From assembly GCF_001940785.1 (NCBI RefSeq), contig NZ_MSLS01000002.1, positions 257,077 through 321,076 of the forward strand: a DNA stretch of 64,000 nucleotides, given 5' to 3'. This DNA is from Bacillus sp. MRMR6. GTDB taxonomy: Bacteria; Bacillota; Bacilli; Bacillales; Cytobacillaceae. This document shows, piece by piece, positions 32,073-41,168 of the stretch. The first letter of the stretch is position 1; every line of letters begins with the position of its first letter. Both the position numbers and the translations under genes were made by a program. The notes under the pieces are model-generated. The model was not told the DNA's origin, ran no database searches, and saw nothing but the letters and a program-made list of their open reading frames with translations.

Positions 32073-32807
32073 ATGAATACAGATAAATTATCCGTTCGGT
32101 TAGGTACGGTGGCAAAGTATGTTCCAAGCGGGTCCAGAGTGGCTGATATAGGGTCTGACCATGCCTATTTACCATGCTATTTAGTTAAAAACAATGAAGT
32201 TACCTTTGCAATCGCCGGGGAAGTAGTAGCGGGTCCGTACCAGTCTGCAAAAAAAAATGTGCTGGCAGAGGGCTTAGAAGGTATGGTTTCAGTCCGTATG
32301 GGCGATGGATTAGAAGTGCTGGAACCTGGAGAGGTTGATTGTATTACGATTGCCGGTATGGGTGGAACGCTAATAATCAGCATTTTAGATACAGGCAAAG
32401 AGAAGCTAAGCTCAGTTACCCGGTTAGTTCTGCAGCCAAATATTAATGCAATGGCTATTCGCCAATGGTTTATTGAAAATGGCTGGCAGCTTATAGCAGA
32501 AGAAATCCTTGAAGAAGATGGAAAAATATATGAGGTTTTAGTAGGAGAAAAGGGGAATTCTGAATCGAATTATGATAAAGCTCAAATAGAAAGGGAGCTT
32601 TTAGTAGGACCATTCCTTTCTAGGGAGAGAAATCAAGCGTTTAGAAAAAAATGGAGTCTGGAAAAGAAAAACTGGCAGCGAATTTATCAGCAGCTAGAAG
32701 GCTCTGCTGAACCTACAGCAGAAACACTAGAAAAAAAGCAGGAACTTTTAAAGAAGATACGATTGGTTGAGGAGGTACTAAAGGATGAAGAAAGCAAATG
32801 GACATGA
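32073..32807 (+). CDS. trmK: TrmK, tRNA m1A22 methyltransferase
   Basis: The 244-residue protein has a Rossmann methyltransferase domain with VADIGSDHAYLPCYLV as SAM-binding motif I and DCITIAGMGGTLI as motif IV. A C-terminal coiled coil follows (about 190-240). It methylates N1 of adenine 22 in bacterial tRNAs and is the yqfN orthologue next to sigA-cccA. It overlaps the next gene by 23 bases, suggesting translational coupling. Confidence 0.94.
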   Translation: MNTDKLSVRLGTVAKYVPSGSRVADIGSDHAYLPCYLVKNNEVTFAIAGEVVAGPYQSAKKNVLAEGLEGMVSVRMGDGLEVLEPGEVDCITIAGMGGTLIISILDTGKEKLSSVTRLVLQPNINAMAIRQWFIENGWQLIAEEILEEDGKIYEVLVGEKGNSESNYDKAQIERELLVGPFLSRERNQAFRKKWSLEKKNWQRIYQQLEGSAEPTAETLEKKQELLKKIRLVEEVLKDEESKWT

Positions 32808-33900
32808 AATTATCCAGTTGTTTGAACAGTTTTCTCCAAAAGGACTAGCGATGGAGGGTGACAAGATTGGCTTGCAGATAGGCCGTCTTAATAAGAAAGT
32901 TGATAAGGTCATGATCGCACTCGATGTCCTTGAAGAGGTCATTGATGAGGCCATTGAGAAGAATGTCCAGCTTATTATTGCGCATCACCCGCCGATCTTC
33001 CGCCCGCTAAAAAATGTGATCACTGATACCGTTCAAGGGAGAATGATCGAAAAGCTCATTAAACATGATATAGCGGTGTATGCAGCTCATACCAATCTAG
33101 ATGTTGCAGCAGGAGGGGTAAATGACCTTTTAGCCGAAGCTCTTGGCTTAGAAGGCGCGGAGGTACTGGTACCTACATACGAAACGAAGCTAAAAAAAAT
33201 TGCTGTTTTCGTACCTTCCAGTCATGCTGAGGAAATTAGGAGTATACTCGGAAAAGCCGGTGCAGGATTTATCGGTAACTATAGCCATTGTTCCTTCTCG
33301 ACAGAGGGGACGGGAAGGTTTTTACCTGGAGAGGGGACGAATCCACATATAGGCTCACAAGGGCACCTAGAGGCTGTGGATGAAGTCAAAATTGAAACGA
33401 TCGTCCCGGAGCATTTGGTAAAGAAAGTTGTTAACGTAATGATTAAGGCACACCCCTATGAGGAAGTAGCTTATGACATTTATCCAGTTGAAAATCCTGG
33501 TGAAGTACTTGGACTTGGAAGAATTGGCACCATTCCGGAAGTAACACTTGAAGAGTTTGCTCAAAAAGTGAAAGTAGCTCTTGAGGTTGACCAGGTCCGT
33601 GTGGTCGGGGATTTAACCTGTAAAGTTAAAAAGGTTGCTGTATTAGGTGGAGATGGGAATAAGTATGTTACTTCGGCCAAATTTAAAGGTGCCGATGTAT
33701 ATGTTACCGGGGATATCTATTATCACACTGCCCATGATGCGCTGATGGAAGGCTTAAATATGATTGATCCTGGCCACAATGTTGAGAAAATCATGAAAAA
33801 AGGGCTGACCGACACACTTTCAAAAATGTGCGAAAAAGCCGGCTATGAAGTCGAGATTTTTCCATCCGAACTCAACACAGATCCGTTTAAATTTGTATAA
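32785..33900 (+). CDS. Nif3-like dinuclear metal centre protein (YqfO)
   Basis: The 371-residue protein has the two halves of the Nif3/DUF34 fold. The metal-binding motif IAHHPPIF lies near residue 68, AHTNLDVAAGG follows, and GDIYYHTAHDALMEG and GHNVEK lie near the C-terminus. The middle insertion (about 135-240) resembles a PII-like/CutA domain, giving the longer Bacillus form. Members form toroidal hexamers with a di-metal site; GTP cyclohydrolase I type 2 is an annotation sometimes transferred to the family without good evidence. It overlaps trmK. Confidence 0.92.
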   Translation: MKKANGHEIIQLFEQFSPKGLAMEGDKIGLQIGRLNKKVDKVMIALDVLEEVIDEAIEKNVQLIIAHHPPIFRPLKNVITDTVQGRMIEKLIKHDIAVYAAHTNLDVAAGGVNDLLAEALGLEGAEVLVPTYETKLKKIAVFVPSSHAEEIRSILGKAGAGFIGNYSHCSFSTEGTGRFLPGEGTNPHIGSQGHLEAVDEVKIETIVPEHLVKKVVNVMIKAHPYEEVAYDIYPVENPGEVLGLGRIGTIPEVTLEEFAQKVKVALEVDQVRVVGDLTCKVKKVAVLGGDGNKYVTSAKFKGADVYVTGDIYYHTAHDALMEGLNMIDPGHNVEKIMKKGLTDTLSKMCEKAGYEVEIFPSELNTDPFKFV

Positions 33901-33932
33901 AAGGTAATCGTTGCTGGATTTTTAAACGTTTT

Positions 33933-33964
33933 GGACCTCACTGACGTTCCATGAGGTCCGTTTT
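33933..33964 (+). terminator. Terminator after the Nif3-like gene
   Basis: GGACCTCA pairs with TGAGGTCC across an 11-base loop and is followed by a short T-rich tract. Confidence 0.7.
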
Positions 33965-34055
33965 CGTCATGAAAGTGTTAAGATGCCCGTTTCAGTTAAA
34001 TTTTGAAAGCTATCGGTGAGCATGATAGCGTCATGATGCCAGATAACATAAGAAA

Positions 34056-34095
34056 CAAAAAAGATGACCAAATTGTTATACAAATGGTCATCTTT
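34056..34095 (-). terminator. Intrinsic terminator of ispH
   Basis: Read on the minus strand, AAAGATGACC pairs with GGTCATCTTT and is followed by a T-run just after the ispH stop codon. Confidence 0.9.
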
Positions 34096-34104
34096 ATTGT
34101 GACG

Positions 34105-35043
34105 TTATTTCTTTACCTTTGGCAATATTTTGTGTAATGGTACATTTCGGCGTCTTTCCCAAGTTGCTTCATTATTCGGGTCAAATTGTTCTAGGAAGGT
34201 AATAACTTCCTTCGTGATTGGAGTCGGAGTGGACGCGCCAGAAGTAACGGCAACGTTTTTAGCTTCTTTAATCCAATCAATGTCTAATTCTGTAATATCA
34301 GCTATACGGTAGGCCTTTGTACCGGCAATTTCTTCTGAAACCTGTGCAAGACGATTAGAGTTATTACTCTTAGGATCGCCTACAACAATGGTGACATCAG
34401 CTTCTGTCGCTTGACCAGCAACAGCCTCTTGACGGACCTGTGTAGCATTACAGATTTCATTATAGGCCTCAGCATGAGGATATTTTTCCTGAACCTTTTT
34501 CATCGTGTCTGCTACATCCCATTGGCTCATGGTTGTTTGATTGGTTACGATCAGTTTTTCACGATCAAGAGTTAGGGCTTCTACGTCACTTGGAGTTTCA
34601 ACAAGATGTACAAAGCCAGGTGCAACCCCAACAGCACCTTCTGGCTCAGGATGTCCTTTTTTCCCAACATAAATGACATGATAACCCTGCTTTGTTTTTT
34701 CTTCAATTAAATCATGGGTTCTCGTTACATCAGGGCAGGTTGCATCAAGTGTCACAAGTCCTTTTGCTTTCGCCATCGCTCTTACCTCTGGGGAAATTCC
34801 GTGAGCAGTAAATATTACTGTTCCAGAATCAACTTTTTCAAGTATCTCTAGGCGGTTTTCTCCATCTAGAGTAATGATTCCTTCTTCTTCAAAGGCATCG
34901 GTAACATGTTTATTATGAACGATCATCCCTAAGATGTAGATTGGACGGGGTAGTGATTTATCTAATGCAGCATTCCTAGCAATAACCATGGCGTCAACAA
35001 CACCATAACAATATCCGCGCGGTGAAATCTTAATAATTTGCAT
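34105..35043 (-). CDS. ispH: IspH, HMBPP reductase
   Basis: The 312-residue protein has the three cysteine ligands of the IspH Fe-S cluster: [14 protein letters not shown] (Cys12), [13 protein letters not shown] and [24 protein letters not shown] and the [11 protein letters not shown] motif are also present. It makes isopentenyl and dimethylallyl diphosphate in the last step of the MEP pathway. The start is ATG at 35043, behind AGGAGG on the minus strand; an upstream in-frame ATG would add nine unusual residues. ispG, the step before, is 7 kb away on the same strand. Confidence 0.97.
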   Translation of the reverse strand: MQIIKISPRGYCYGVVDAMVIARNAALDKSLPRPIYILGMIVHNKHVTDAFEEEGIITLDGENRLEILEKVDSGTVIFTAHGISPEVRAMAKAKGLVTLDATCPDVTRTHDLIEEKTKQGYHVIYVGKKGHPEPEGAVGVAPGFVHLVETPSDVEALTLDREKLIVTNQTTMSQWDVADTMKKVQEKYPHAEAYNEICNATQVRQEAVAGQATEADVTIVVGDPKSNNSNRLAQVSEEIAGTKAYRIADITELDIDWIKEAKNVAVTSGASTPTPITKEVITFLEQFDPNNEATWERRRNVPLHKILPKVKK

Positions 35044-35137
35044 ATATAAGGTCCTCCTAAGGAACAACATCTTAATCTATGTAATTATTATATAAAACTA
35101 ATAGAAATATTACAAAGATACATTTTTCCTTTTCACA

Positions 35138-35421
35138 AGGCTCTTTTCTAACAGATTGTTGCTTTTACCAATATTCAACGCGCAGAGTGGATTGTAGCGA
35201 AAGGCGCTTGACTCCTCGAAAATGAAAACCACATTTTCTTCGTGCGATGTTTCGCTGCCGTAGCCTTCCTTGTCCTGCGGGATATAGAGGAAAAGTCGAG
35301 ACCCCACAGACGCGAAGCGTCGAGGAGGCTCGACTTCCTCCCCGAGGTACTCTTGCGCCTGTAGCGAAAAGAAACGGTCCATGTTTATTTCCAATAACAA
35401 CATTCTATAAGAAAAGAGCCT
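35138..35421. mobile_element. MITE-like element with 12-bp terminal inverted repeats and target duplication
   Basis: The 284-base segment begins AGGCTCTTTTCT and ends with its exact complement AGAAAAGAGCCT. Complementarity continues imperfectly inward (TGTTG opposite CAACA). It is flanked on both sides, without a gap, by TTCACA (35132-35137 and 35422-35427), which looks like a 6-bp target-site duplication. The interior is GC-richer than its surroundings and holds further small palindromes. It encodes no transposase, and a 116-residue frame across it looks accidental. It sits between ispH and yqfQ. Confidence 0.75.
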
Positions 35422-35432
35422 TTCACAAAGCA

Positions 35433-35462
35433 CAAAATAAAAGAATGCTGTTTCCAGCATTC
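35433..35462 (-). terminator. Intrinsic terminator of yqfQ
   Basis: On the minus strand GAATGCTG pairs with CAGCATTC across a 4-base loop and is followed by TTTTATTTTG. Confidence 0.85.
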
Positions 35463-35477
35463 AAAATGATTCCATAT

Positions 35478-36104
35478 TTAAATATAAAGTTTAGGTATTG
35501 AAGTACCTTGTTTACGTTTCTCTTTTGTTTCTGGACTGCTTGTTTGCGGAGCTTTTTTGTTCCCTTTAGAAGTTGTTTCAGAAGATTCATCCTTGTCAAC
35601 TGCAACGGTTGTGCTTTCCTTTGGTTGGTCTTCACTAGGTGAATCCTTCAATCCTTTGTAGAGCTTCCACATGGCAGGAAGATTTTTTACTAAAGGGCCA
35701 TATTGCTGAATCATTGGTCCAAAAGATTGTGCTGTTTGTAATACCTGTTGTGTATTATTAAGAAAACCAGATAATCCATCAGGTTTACTCAAGGTTTGGA
35801 GTATTGAACCGATACCGCCTCCGCTTCCGCCTGAAGCACTGTTTCGGGCTGCTCCTTGGATCCCTTGAAGAGCCCCCATAGCTTGTTTATTCCCGCCTAA
35901 GAGCTTTGAAAGGATTCCACCACCACCACTTCTGCCCGGGGGTCTTCCCATCATGGAACCCATCATTTGATTGCCGCCGCCGAAGGGATTCGCTGCTCCC
36001 ATCATCCTTTGACCCCCTCCGCCGTAAGGGCCTCTCATTTGGCCTGGACCCATCATTCTCGGGCCCATTCCCCCTTGAAATGGGATTCTTGGTCTAGGCT
36101 GCAT
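35478..36104 (-). CDS. yqfQ: YqfQ/VrrA-like low-complexity protein
   Basis: The 208-residue protein has a Met/Gly/Pro/Arg-rich N-terminal half (RMMGPGQMRGPYGGGGQRMMG), a middle with LLGGNKQAMGALQGIQG and an FLNNTQQVLQTAQSFGPMIQQYGPLVKNLPAMWKLYKG-like helical block, and a charged Ser/Thr-rich tail. It corresponds to YqfQ of B. subtilis and to VrrA-type proteins of the B. cereus group, whose repeats vary between strains. The function is unknown; spore association has been suggested for such proteins. The start is ATG 36104 behind AGGAGGTT; ATG 36110 is too near that site. Confidence 0.85.
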   Translation of the reverse strand: MQPRPRIPFQGGMGPRMMGPGQMRGPYGGGGQRMMGAANPFGGGNQMMGSMMGRPPGRSGGGGILSKLLGGNKQAMGALQGIQGAARNSASGGSGGGIGSILQTLSKPDGLSGFLNNTQQVLQTAQSFGPMIQQYGPLVKNLPAMWKLYKGLKDSPSEDQPKESTTVAVDKDESSETTSKGNKKAPQTSSPETKEKRKQGTSIPKLYI

Positions 36105-36290
36105 TAACATAACCTCCTCTCAAAATACTCGTTATGCTTTAGGGTATGCATCTATCCTATTTTGGTTTAGGTATTAACCACAATACAAACTCTAAATTTA
36201 TATGATTTAAAATGAGATGAAAGGTTAAAAATGATAATGAAGACTAAATATTCGAATATCCAATGAAAAATGGATTTCTAAAGGTCATGC

Positions 36291-36319
36291 TGGTTATTTG
36301 AATCAATCTTTACTATAAT
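36291..36319 (+). promoter_or_regulatory. Candidate promoter of cshB
   Basis: A consensus TATAAT at 36314-36319 has only a weak -35 (TGGTTA, 17 bases upstream). The gap 36120-36290 shows nothing else recognised. Confidence 0.4.
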
Positions 36320-36372
36320 TACATGATGGACAGAAATGGATCTAGATTATTTTTTAATAAGGGAGCAATTAC

Positions 36373-37683
36373 ATGAAGGTAAATCGATTTGAACGTTTTA
36401 ATTTTAAACCTTTTATTATAGAAGCTATAAAAGATCTTGGTTTTCATGAGCCGACTGATATTCAGGAGCAAATGATTCCGATGGTTTTAAAAAATGATAG
36501 TGCCATTGGTCAATCGCAGACTGGTACAGGAAAGACACTTGCTTATGTTTTGCCAATACTTGAAAAAATTAATCCAGAGAAGAAAGAAGTGCAAGCAGTT
36601 ATAACTGCACCAACAAGAGAGCTGGCTTCTCAAATTTATCAACAAATCTTAAAGATTACGGAACACTGCAGACCAGAAGAAGCCATCCTGACAAAGGTGT
36701 TTATTGGAGGGACGGATAAACAGAGGACAATTGATAAATTAAAGGTGCAGCCGCATATTGTGGTTGGAACGCCAGGAAGAATCAAAGACTTGATGTCAGA
36801 CAAAGCGTTGTTTGTCCATACTTCCGATATGCTAGTAGTAGATGAAGCAGATATGATGCTAGATATGGGCTTTATTGAGGATCTTGATCAGGTAGCGGCA
36901 AGAATGCCTGAAAAGCTGCAGATGCTGGTATTCTCAGCAACTATCCCTGAAAAGCTAAAGCCATTCCTTAAAAAGTATATGGAGAATCCAAAAACGATTC
37001 ATATCCAGGAGAAACAACGGGCTGCTGTAAATTTAGACCATTATTTACTGCCATCAAGGCATCGAAATAAAAAACAGTTGGTATACGAAGCACTGACACA
37101 TTACAATCCCTATTTAGCTATTGTGTTTACCAATACCAAGAGAATGGCTGAAGAGGTAGCTGGATTCTTGACCGAAAAAGGGTTAAAGGTTGGCCGGGTT
37201 CACGGCGACTTAAGCCCAAGAGAACGAAAAAAGATGATGAAGCAAATTCAAGATTTAGAATATCAATATATCGTTGCTACGGACCTTGCTTCACGGGGGA
37301 TTGATATTGAAGGCGTAAGTCATGTCATCAACTATGAGCTCCCAACTGACCTGGATTTCTACATCCATAGGGTGGGCAGAACAGCTAGAGCGGGCAAGTC
37401 AGGTATTGCCTTAACGGTTTATGAGCTTGCTGATGAAGATGCCTTAAACCGTATAGAGAAGATGGGCATTGAGTTCAAGAATATTGACCTTAAGAAAGAC
37501 GGTTTTGTAGAAACTGAAGGACGTAATAAAAGAAAAACGCGGGTTAGAAAAGAAGATGAGGCAGATAAGGTAGCCAAATCACTTGTGAAGAAGCCGCAAA
37601 AGGTTAAACCAGGCTATAAAAAGAAAATGCAGTGGGAAATGGATAAGATAAAAAAACGACAAAGAAAAATAAATAAGAAATAG
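36373..37683 (+). CDS. cshB: CshB, DEAD-box RNA helicase
   Basis: The 436-residue protein has the full helicase core: Q motif (F..LGFHEPTDIQEQMIP), Walker A GQSQTGTGKT, PTRELASQ, VVDEADMML, SAT, and in domain 2 HGDLSPRERK, ATDLASRGIDI and YIHRVGRTARAG. The tail is strongly basic and lysine-rich, as expected for an RNA-binding extension. It is YqfR/CshB, linked to cold adaptation, mRNA turnover and ribosome assembly. nfo follows after 24 bases. Confidence 0.95.
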   Translation: MKVNRFERFNFKPFIIEAIKDLGFHEPTDIQEQMIPMVLKNDSAIGQSQTGTGKTLAYVLPILEKINPEKKEVQAVITAPTRELASQIYQQILKITEHCRPEEAILTKVFIGGTDKQRTIDKLKVQPHIVVGTPGRIKDLMSDKALFVHTSDMLVVDEADMMLDMGFIEDLDQVAARMPEKLQMLVFSATIPEKLKPFLKKYMENPKTIHIQEKQRAAVNLDHYLLPSRHRNKKQLVYEALTHYNPYLAIVFTNTKRMAEEVAGFLTEKGLKVGRVHGDLSPRERKKMMKQIQDLEYQYIVATDLASRGIDIEGVSHVINYELPTDLDFYIHRVGRTARAGKSGIALTVYELADEDALNRIEKMGIEFKNIDLKKDGFVETEGRNKRKTRVRKEDEADKVAKSLVKKPQKVKPGYKKKMQWEMDKIKKRQRKINKK

Positions 37684-37707
37684 TCTTGTGAAGGGAGAGA
37701 GAAAGGT

Positions 37708-38604
37708 TTGTTGAAGATTGGTTCGCACGTATCTATGAGTGGAAAGAAGATGCTCCTTGCTGCGAGTGAGGAGGCCGTTTCATATGGTTCTAATACCTTT
37801 ATGATTTATACAGGTGCACCGCAAAACACCAGACGGAAAAAAATTGAGGATTTGAATATAGAAGCAGGCATGAGACATATGGAACAGCATGGTATTTCAG
37901 ATATCGTTGTCCATGCTCCCTATATCATCAATATTGGTAATACAACGAACCCCGATACGTTTGATTTAGGTATTAGATTTTTATCCTCGGAGATCGAACG
38001 TACTGAAGCTTTGGGTGCAAGACAAATTGTTCTTCACCCAGGTGCCCATGTAGGTGCTGGGACCGAAGCAGGGATTAAGCAGATAATTGAAGGTATAAAT
38101 GAAGTATTAACCGGAAAAGAACAGCTGCAAATTGCTTTAGAAACAATGGCAGGAAAGGGTTCCGAATGTGGTAAAACCTTTGAAGAATTGGCAATGATCA
38201 TCGATGGTGTAAACTATAACGACCGGCTTTCTGTCTGCTTTGATACCTGTCATACCCATGATGCCGGGTACAATATTGTTGAGGATTTTGATGGTGTTCT
38301 AAATGAATTTGATAAGATCATCGGAATTGAGCGGTTAAAGGTTCTTCATATCAATGACAGTAAGAATGCTGTTGGCATGCGAAAGGACCGCCATGAAAAT
38401 ATTGGTTTTGGACATATTGGCTTTAAAGCCCTTAACTATATTGTCCATCACCCGCAGTTAATGGATGTACCAAAAATTCTTGAGACACCTTTTGTTGGAG
38501 AAGATAAAAACGATAAAAAAGCTCCATACAAATTCGAAATCGAAATGCTCCGTGAACAGAAATTTAACGAGAATCTACTTGATAAAATTGTACTTTCTTC
38601 ATAA
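37708..38604 (+). CDS. nfo: Nfo, endonuclease IV
   Basis: The 298-residue TIM-barrel enzyme has the AP endonuclease 2 motifs [59 protein letters not shown] and LHINDSKN, which carry the tri-zinc ligands. It cleaves DNA 5' to abasic sites; in Bacillus it also helps repair DNA in germinating spores. The start is TTG at 37708. It is probably co-transcribed with cshB and ends at a bidirectional terminator. Confidence 0.96.
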   Translation: MLKIGSHVSMSGKKMLLAASEEAVSYGSNTFMIYTGAPQNTRRKKIEDLNIEAGMRHMEQHGISDIVVHAPYIINIGNTTNPDTFDLGIRFLSSEIERTEALGARQIVLHPGAHVGAGTEAGIKQIIEGINEVLTGKEQLQIALETMAGKGSECGKTFEELAMIIDGVNYNDRLSVCFDTCHTHDAGYNIVEDFDGVLNEFDKIIGIERLKVLHINDSKNAVGMRKDRHENIGFGHIGFKALNYIVHHPQLMDVPKILETPFVGEDKNDKKAPYKFEIEMLREQKFNENLLDKIVLSS

Positions 38605-38612
38605 TAAATTTT

Positions 38613-38641
38613 AAAAAGCTGAGCCTTAGGCTCAGCTTTTT
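38613..38641. terminator. Bidirectional terminator between nfo and yqfT
   Basis: AAAAAGCTGAGCC pairs perfectly with GGCTCAGCTTTTT across a 3-base loop. Confidence 0.95.
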
Positions 38642-38657
38642 GTCAAACCAATCGAGC

Positions 38658-38912
38658 TTACTTAGTAAACATAATAAATAGTTTATTGACCTCACGGGCT
38701 GTCTCAGGACCAGCCACCTTAGCTATTTCTCTAATTAACGTCGTCCTTTGTCTATCATCAAAAATATTCACATCTTTACCTTTTAAGAACGAGGCGATCT
38801 TATTCGATTGCTGTCGATTAACCTTAATATTAAATTGATCTGCATATTTTAATAACTCTTCACCAGTAATATTCTTTAGCTTGTGATTAATGATGTTTTT
38901 AAAAATCGTCAC
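38658..38912 (-). CDS. yqfT: YqfT-like protein (DUF2624 family)
   Basis: The protein of about 84 residues has no membrane segment. It carries NIINHKLKNITGEELLKYADQFNI near the start and KGKDVNIFDDRQRTTLIREIAK in the middle, resembling YqfT of B. subtilis in size and position. The function is unknown. The start is uncertain: GGAGGAG on the minus strand can serve GTG at 38912 (chosen, 8-base spacing) or GTGs at 38918 and 38921. Confidence 0.75.
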   Translation of the reverse strand: MTIFKNIINHKLKNITGEELLKYADQFNIKVNRQQSNKIASFLKGKDVNIFDDRQRTTLIREIAKVAGPETAREVNKLFIMFTK

Positions 38913-39004
38913 AGTCACCACTCCTCCAGATAATCTATGAGGGAAGGGATAAGGTTGTGACGATTCGTAATAAGTTAGATAACAAATTTGTAAAGTCTTA
39001 GACC

Positions 39005-39033
39005 TTTACATTACGAAATAGCTGTTGTATACT
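39005..39033 (+). promoter_or_regulatory. Sigma-A promoter of the zinc uptake operon
   Basis: TTTACA at 39005-39010, 17 bases, and TATACT at 39028-39033. Confidence 0.65.
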
Positions 39034-39043
39034 ACTTGATGTT

Positions 39044-39064
39044 AAATCGGAATGATTCTTAAAA
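39044..39064. promoter_or_regulatory. Candidate Zur box
   Basis: AAATCGGAATGATTC resembles the left part and centre of the B. subtilis Zur operator AAATCGTAATnATTnCGATTT; the right half is degenerate. It starts about 10 bases after the -10 and so overlaps the start of transcription. Further half-site-like sequences (ATTCGTAATAA near 38963, ATTACGAAAT near 39010) lie upstream. Confidence 0.5.
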
Positions 39065-39081
39065 TTAAAAGGTGAGATAAG

Positions 39082-39867
39082 ATGACAGCTAAACCTATAA
39101 TTGAAATTAAGCGGCTTTCTTATCGTTATGAAAGGGATATTGTTCTAGAAAATATCAATCTTACCATTCCAAATGGTTCTTTTTTAGCGATTGTTGGTCC
39201 CAATGGTTCAGGTAAATCAACATTATTAAAATTAATTCTTGGATTATTAAAAATACAAAGCGGTGAGATCCATTTATTCGGTGTGGAGTTAAATAAATTC
39301 AAGAACTGGCAGCAAATCGGCTATGTCTCTCAGAAGGCTAATTCCTTTAATACTGGTTTTCCAGCTACTGTTTTCGAAGTGGTTTCAAGTGGATTAACCA
39401 AGAAGCTGGGTTTGTTTAATTTCTTTAAAAAAGAACATTCACAGCAAGTGCTAGAAGCATTAGATGCTGTCGGGATGAAAAAGTTCAAAAATCGTAATAT
39501 TGGAGAACTGTCAGGTGGACAACAACAAAGAGTATTTATTGCCCGCGCACTTGTTAGTGAACCGAAACTGCTAATATTAGATGAACCTACTGTTGGCGTT
39601 GATGCAGAGAATGTAAATGCTTTTTACCACATGCTTGGTGAGTTAAATAAGAAACGGGGAATTACACTCCTATTGGTTACACACGATATTGGCACCATAT
39701 CTGAAAGGGTGAGCCATGTAGTCTGCCTTAATAAACACCTGCATTTCCATGGTGAGACGGATGAATTTGAAAAGCTTAGAGCAGAGGGAATGTCAGAGTT
39801 TTATGGTCATGATGTCCACCTGCTTTCTCATCATCATGAGCATGATCATGGAGGCGTCAGGTCATGA
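39082..39867 (+). CDS. znuC: Zinc ABC transporter ATP-binding protein
   Basis: The 261-residue ABC ATPase has Walker A GPNGSGKS (about 39-46), the signature LSGGQQQR, Walker B LLILDEPTVGVD and the switch His in LLLVTHD. The C-terminus is His-rich (HHHEHDHGG), fitting a metal transporter. It energises the ZnuB-type permease encoded next to it, with a 4-base overlap. The gene set is the zurA-zurM-zur arrangement seen in Listeria and several Bacillaceae. No substrate-binding lipoprotein gene is in the window, so it must be encoded elsewhere. Confidence 0.93.
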   Translation: MTAKPIIEIKRLSYRYERDIVLENINLTIPNGSFLAIVGPNGSGKSTLLKLILGLLKIQSGEIHLFGVELNKFKNWQQIGYVSQKANSFNTGFPATVFEVVSSGLTKKLGLFNFFKKEHSQQVLEALDAVGMKKFKNRNIGELSGGQQQRVFIARALVSEPKLLILDEPTVGVDAENVNAFYHMLGELNKKRGITLLLVTHDIGTISERVSHVVCLNKHLHFHGETDEFEKLRAEGMSEFYGHDVHLLSHHHEHDHGGVRS

Positions 39868-40721
39868 TACAAGGAATCCTACAATATGAATTTCTGCAAA
39901 ATGCCTTCTTTACAGGTTTAATGATTGGTATTCTGGCTCCGTTATTAGGAGTGTTCATCGTTGTCAGACGACTTTCATTAATTGCAGATGCTTTAAGCCA
40001 TGTCACATTAGCTGGTATAGCAGCGAGTCTTCTAATTGAGAAATACTTTCTCTTCATGAGCGGACTAAATCCACTTTATTTAGGAATGGTCTTTTCTGTT
40101 GGAGGCTCATTGTTTATTGAAAAACTTCGCGGAGTTTACAAGCATTACCAAGAACTTGCGATTCCAATTATTTTATCAAGTGGAATCGGGCTAGGGGTTA
40201 TTTTTATATCACTTGCAAACGGGTTTAACACTGATTTATTTAGTTATTTGTTCGGCAGTGTATCAGCGGTTAGCAGGACCGATTTATGGGTTATTTTCTC
40301 CATTAGTATTGTTGTCATTTTAGTCATTATTCTTTTATATAAAGAACTCTTTTTATTATCCTTTGATGAGGAGCATGCAAAGGCTTCTGGGATTCCTGCA
40401 AAGGCGATTCACTTTATTTTTATTGTAATGGTTGCGCTCGTTATTGCGGCTTCGATGCGGATCGTGGGGATCCTGCTTGTTTCCTCACTTATGACCCTGC
40501 CAGTTGCTGCCAGCATCAGAGTCGCTAAAGGCTTCAAGCAGACGATTATATTATCAGTTTTATTCGGAGAGATTTCCGTTCTGGGAGGCTTGTTTGCTTC
40601 TTATTATTTAGATTTAGCCCCAGGTGGAACGATTGTCATGATTGCTGTTGTCATATTAATATTAACCATATTTTATAAAAAAATGACAATCAATAAATCC
40701 ATTAGTCAGGGGGGTATCTAA
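39864..40721 (+). CDS. znuB: Zinc ABC transporter permease
   Basis: The 285-residue hydrophobic protein has about eight to nine membrane helices and belongs to the ABC-3 family (Zn/Mn permeases). It carries LIADALSHVTLAGIA near the N-terminus and FDEEHAKASGIP and LMTLPVAASIRVAKGF later. It overlaps the ATPase gene by 4 bases, and its stop codon directly abuts the zur start, so the three genes form one tight operon. Confidence 0.93.
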   Translation: MIQGILQYEFLQNAFFTGLMIGILAPLLGVFIVVRRLSLIADALSHVTLAGIAASLLIEKYFLFMSGLNPLYLGMVFSVGGSLFIEKLRGVYKHYQELAIPIILSSGIGLGVIFISLANGFNTDLFSYLFGSVSAVSRTDLWVIFSISIVVILVIILLYKELFLLSFDEEHAKASGIPAKAIHFIFIVMVALVIAASMRIVGILLVSSLMTLPVAASIRVAKGFKQTIILSVLFGEISVLGGLFASYYLDLAPGGTIVMIAVVILILTIFYKKMTINKSISQGGI

Positions 40722-41135
40722 ATGAATGTAGAAGAAGCGATTCAACACTTAAAAGAGAACGGATTTAAGCAGACAGGAAAAAGGGAAGATATGCTTCAAC
40801 TGTTTGCAGATAGTAATAAGTATCTAACTGCAAAAGACGTTTTAGATAAACTAAAGGAAGATTACCCTGGTCTAAGCTTTGATACCATTTATCGAAATCT
40901 TTCCCTGTTTGTTGATATGGGTATACTTGAAATGACTGAATTGTCAGGAGAAAAGCATTTTCGTTTTACTTGTTCACGTCATCATCATCATCACCACCAC
41001 TTCATCTGCCTTGATTGTGGAAAAACAAAAGAGATTGAAACCTGTCCAATGAATGGATTAAGTGAGGATCTTAGGGGATATGATATTTCGGGACATAAAT
41101 TTGAGATTTATGGAAGATGCCCGGAGTGTCGTTAG
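40722..41135 (+). CDS. zur: Zur, zinc-responsive Fur-family repressor
   Basis: The 137-residue protein has the Fur winged helix ([44 protein letters not shown]) and the metal region. Two CxxC pairs form the structural zinc site (CLDCG and CPECR). The loop before the first is seven consecutive histidines, longer than the usual HHH(H) of the family. Its position with znuC-znuB and the candidate Zur box support zinc rather than iron or peroxide sensing. Its own operon is the likely target. Confidence 0.93.
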   Translation: MNVEEAIQHLKENGFKQTGKREDMLQLFADSNKYLTAKDVLDKLKEDYPGLSFDTIYRNLSLFVDMGILEMTELSGEKHFRFTCSRHHHHHHHFICLDCGKTKEIETCPMNGLSEDLRGYDISGHKFEIYGRCPECR

Positions 41136-41168
41136 AAACAGCTAGGGTAAATTCCCTAGCTGTTTTTT
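41136..41168. terminator. Bidirectional terminator between zur and yqfW
   Basis: AAACAGCTAGGG pairs with CCCTAGCTGTTT across a 6-base loop and is followed by Ts. It overlaps the yqfW stop codon. Confidence 0.93.

Noticed and set aside
35110-35460. 116-residue minus-strand frame across the MITE-like element
   Set aside because: It spans both terminal repeats of the element and the yqfQ terminator, has no ribosome site, and its composition follows the palindromes. It is best explained as an accidental frame.
40984-41004. CAT/CAC repeat in zur as a microsatellite or frameshift site
   Set aside because: It encodes the histidine stretch of the metal site in a fully open frame with mixed CAT and CAC codons, so no slippage needs to be assumed.
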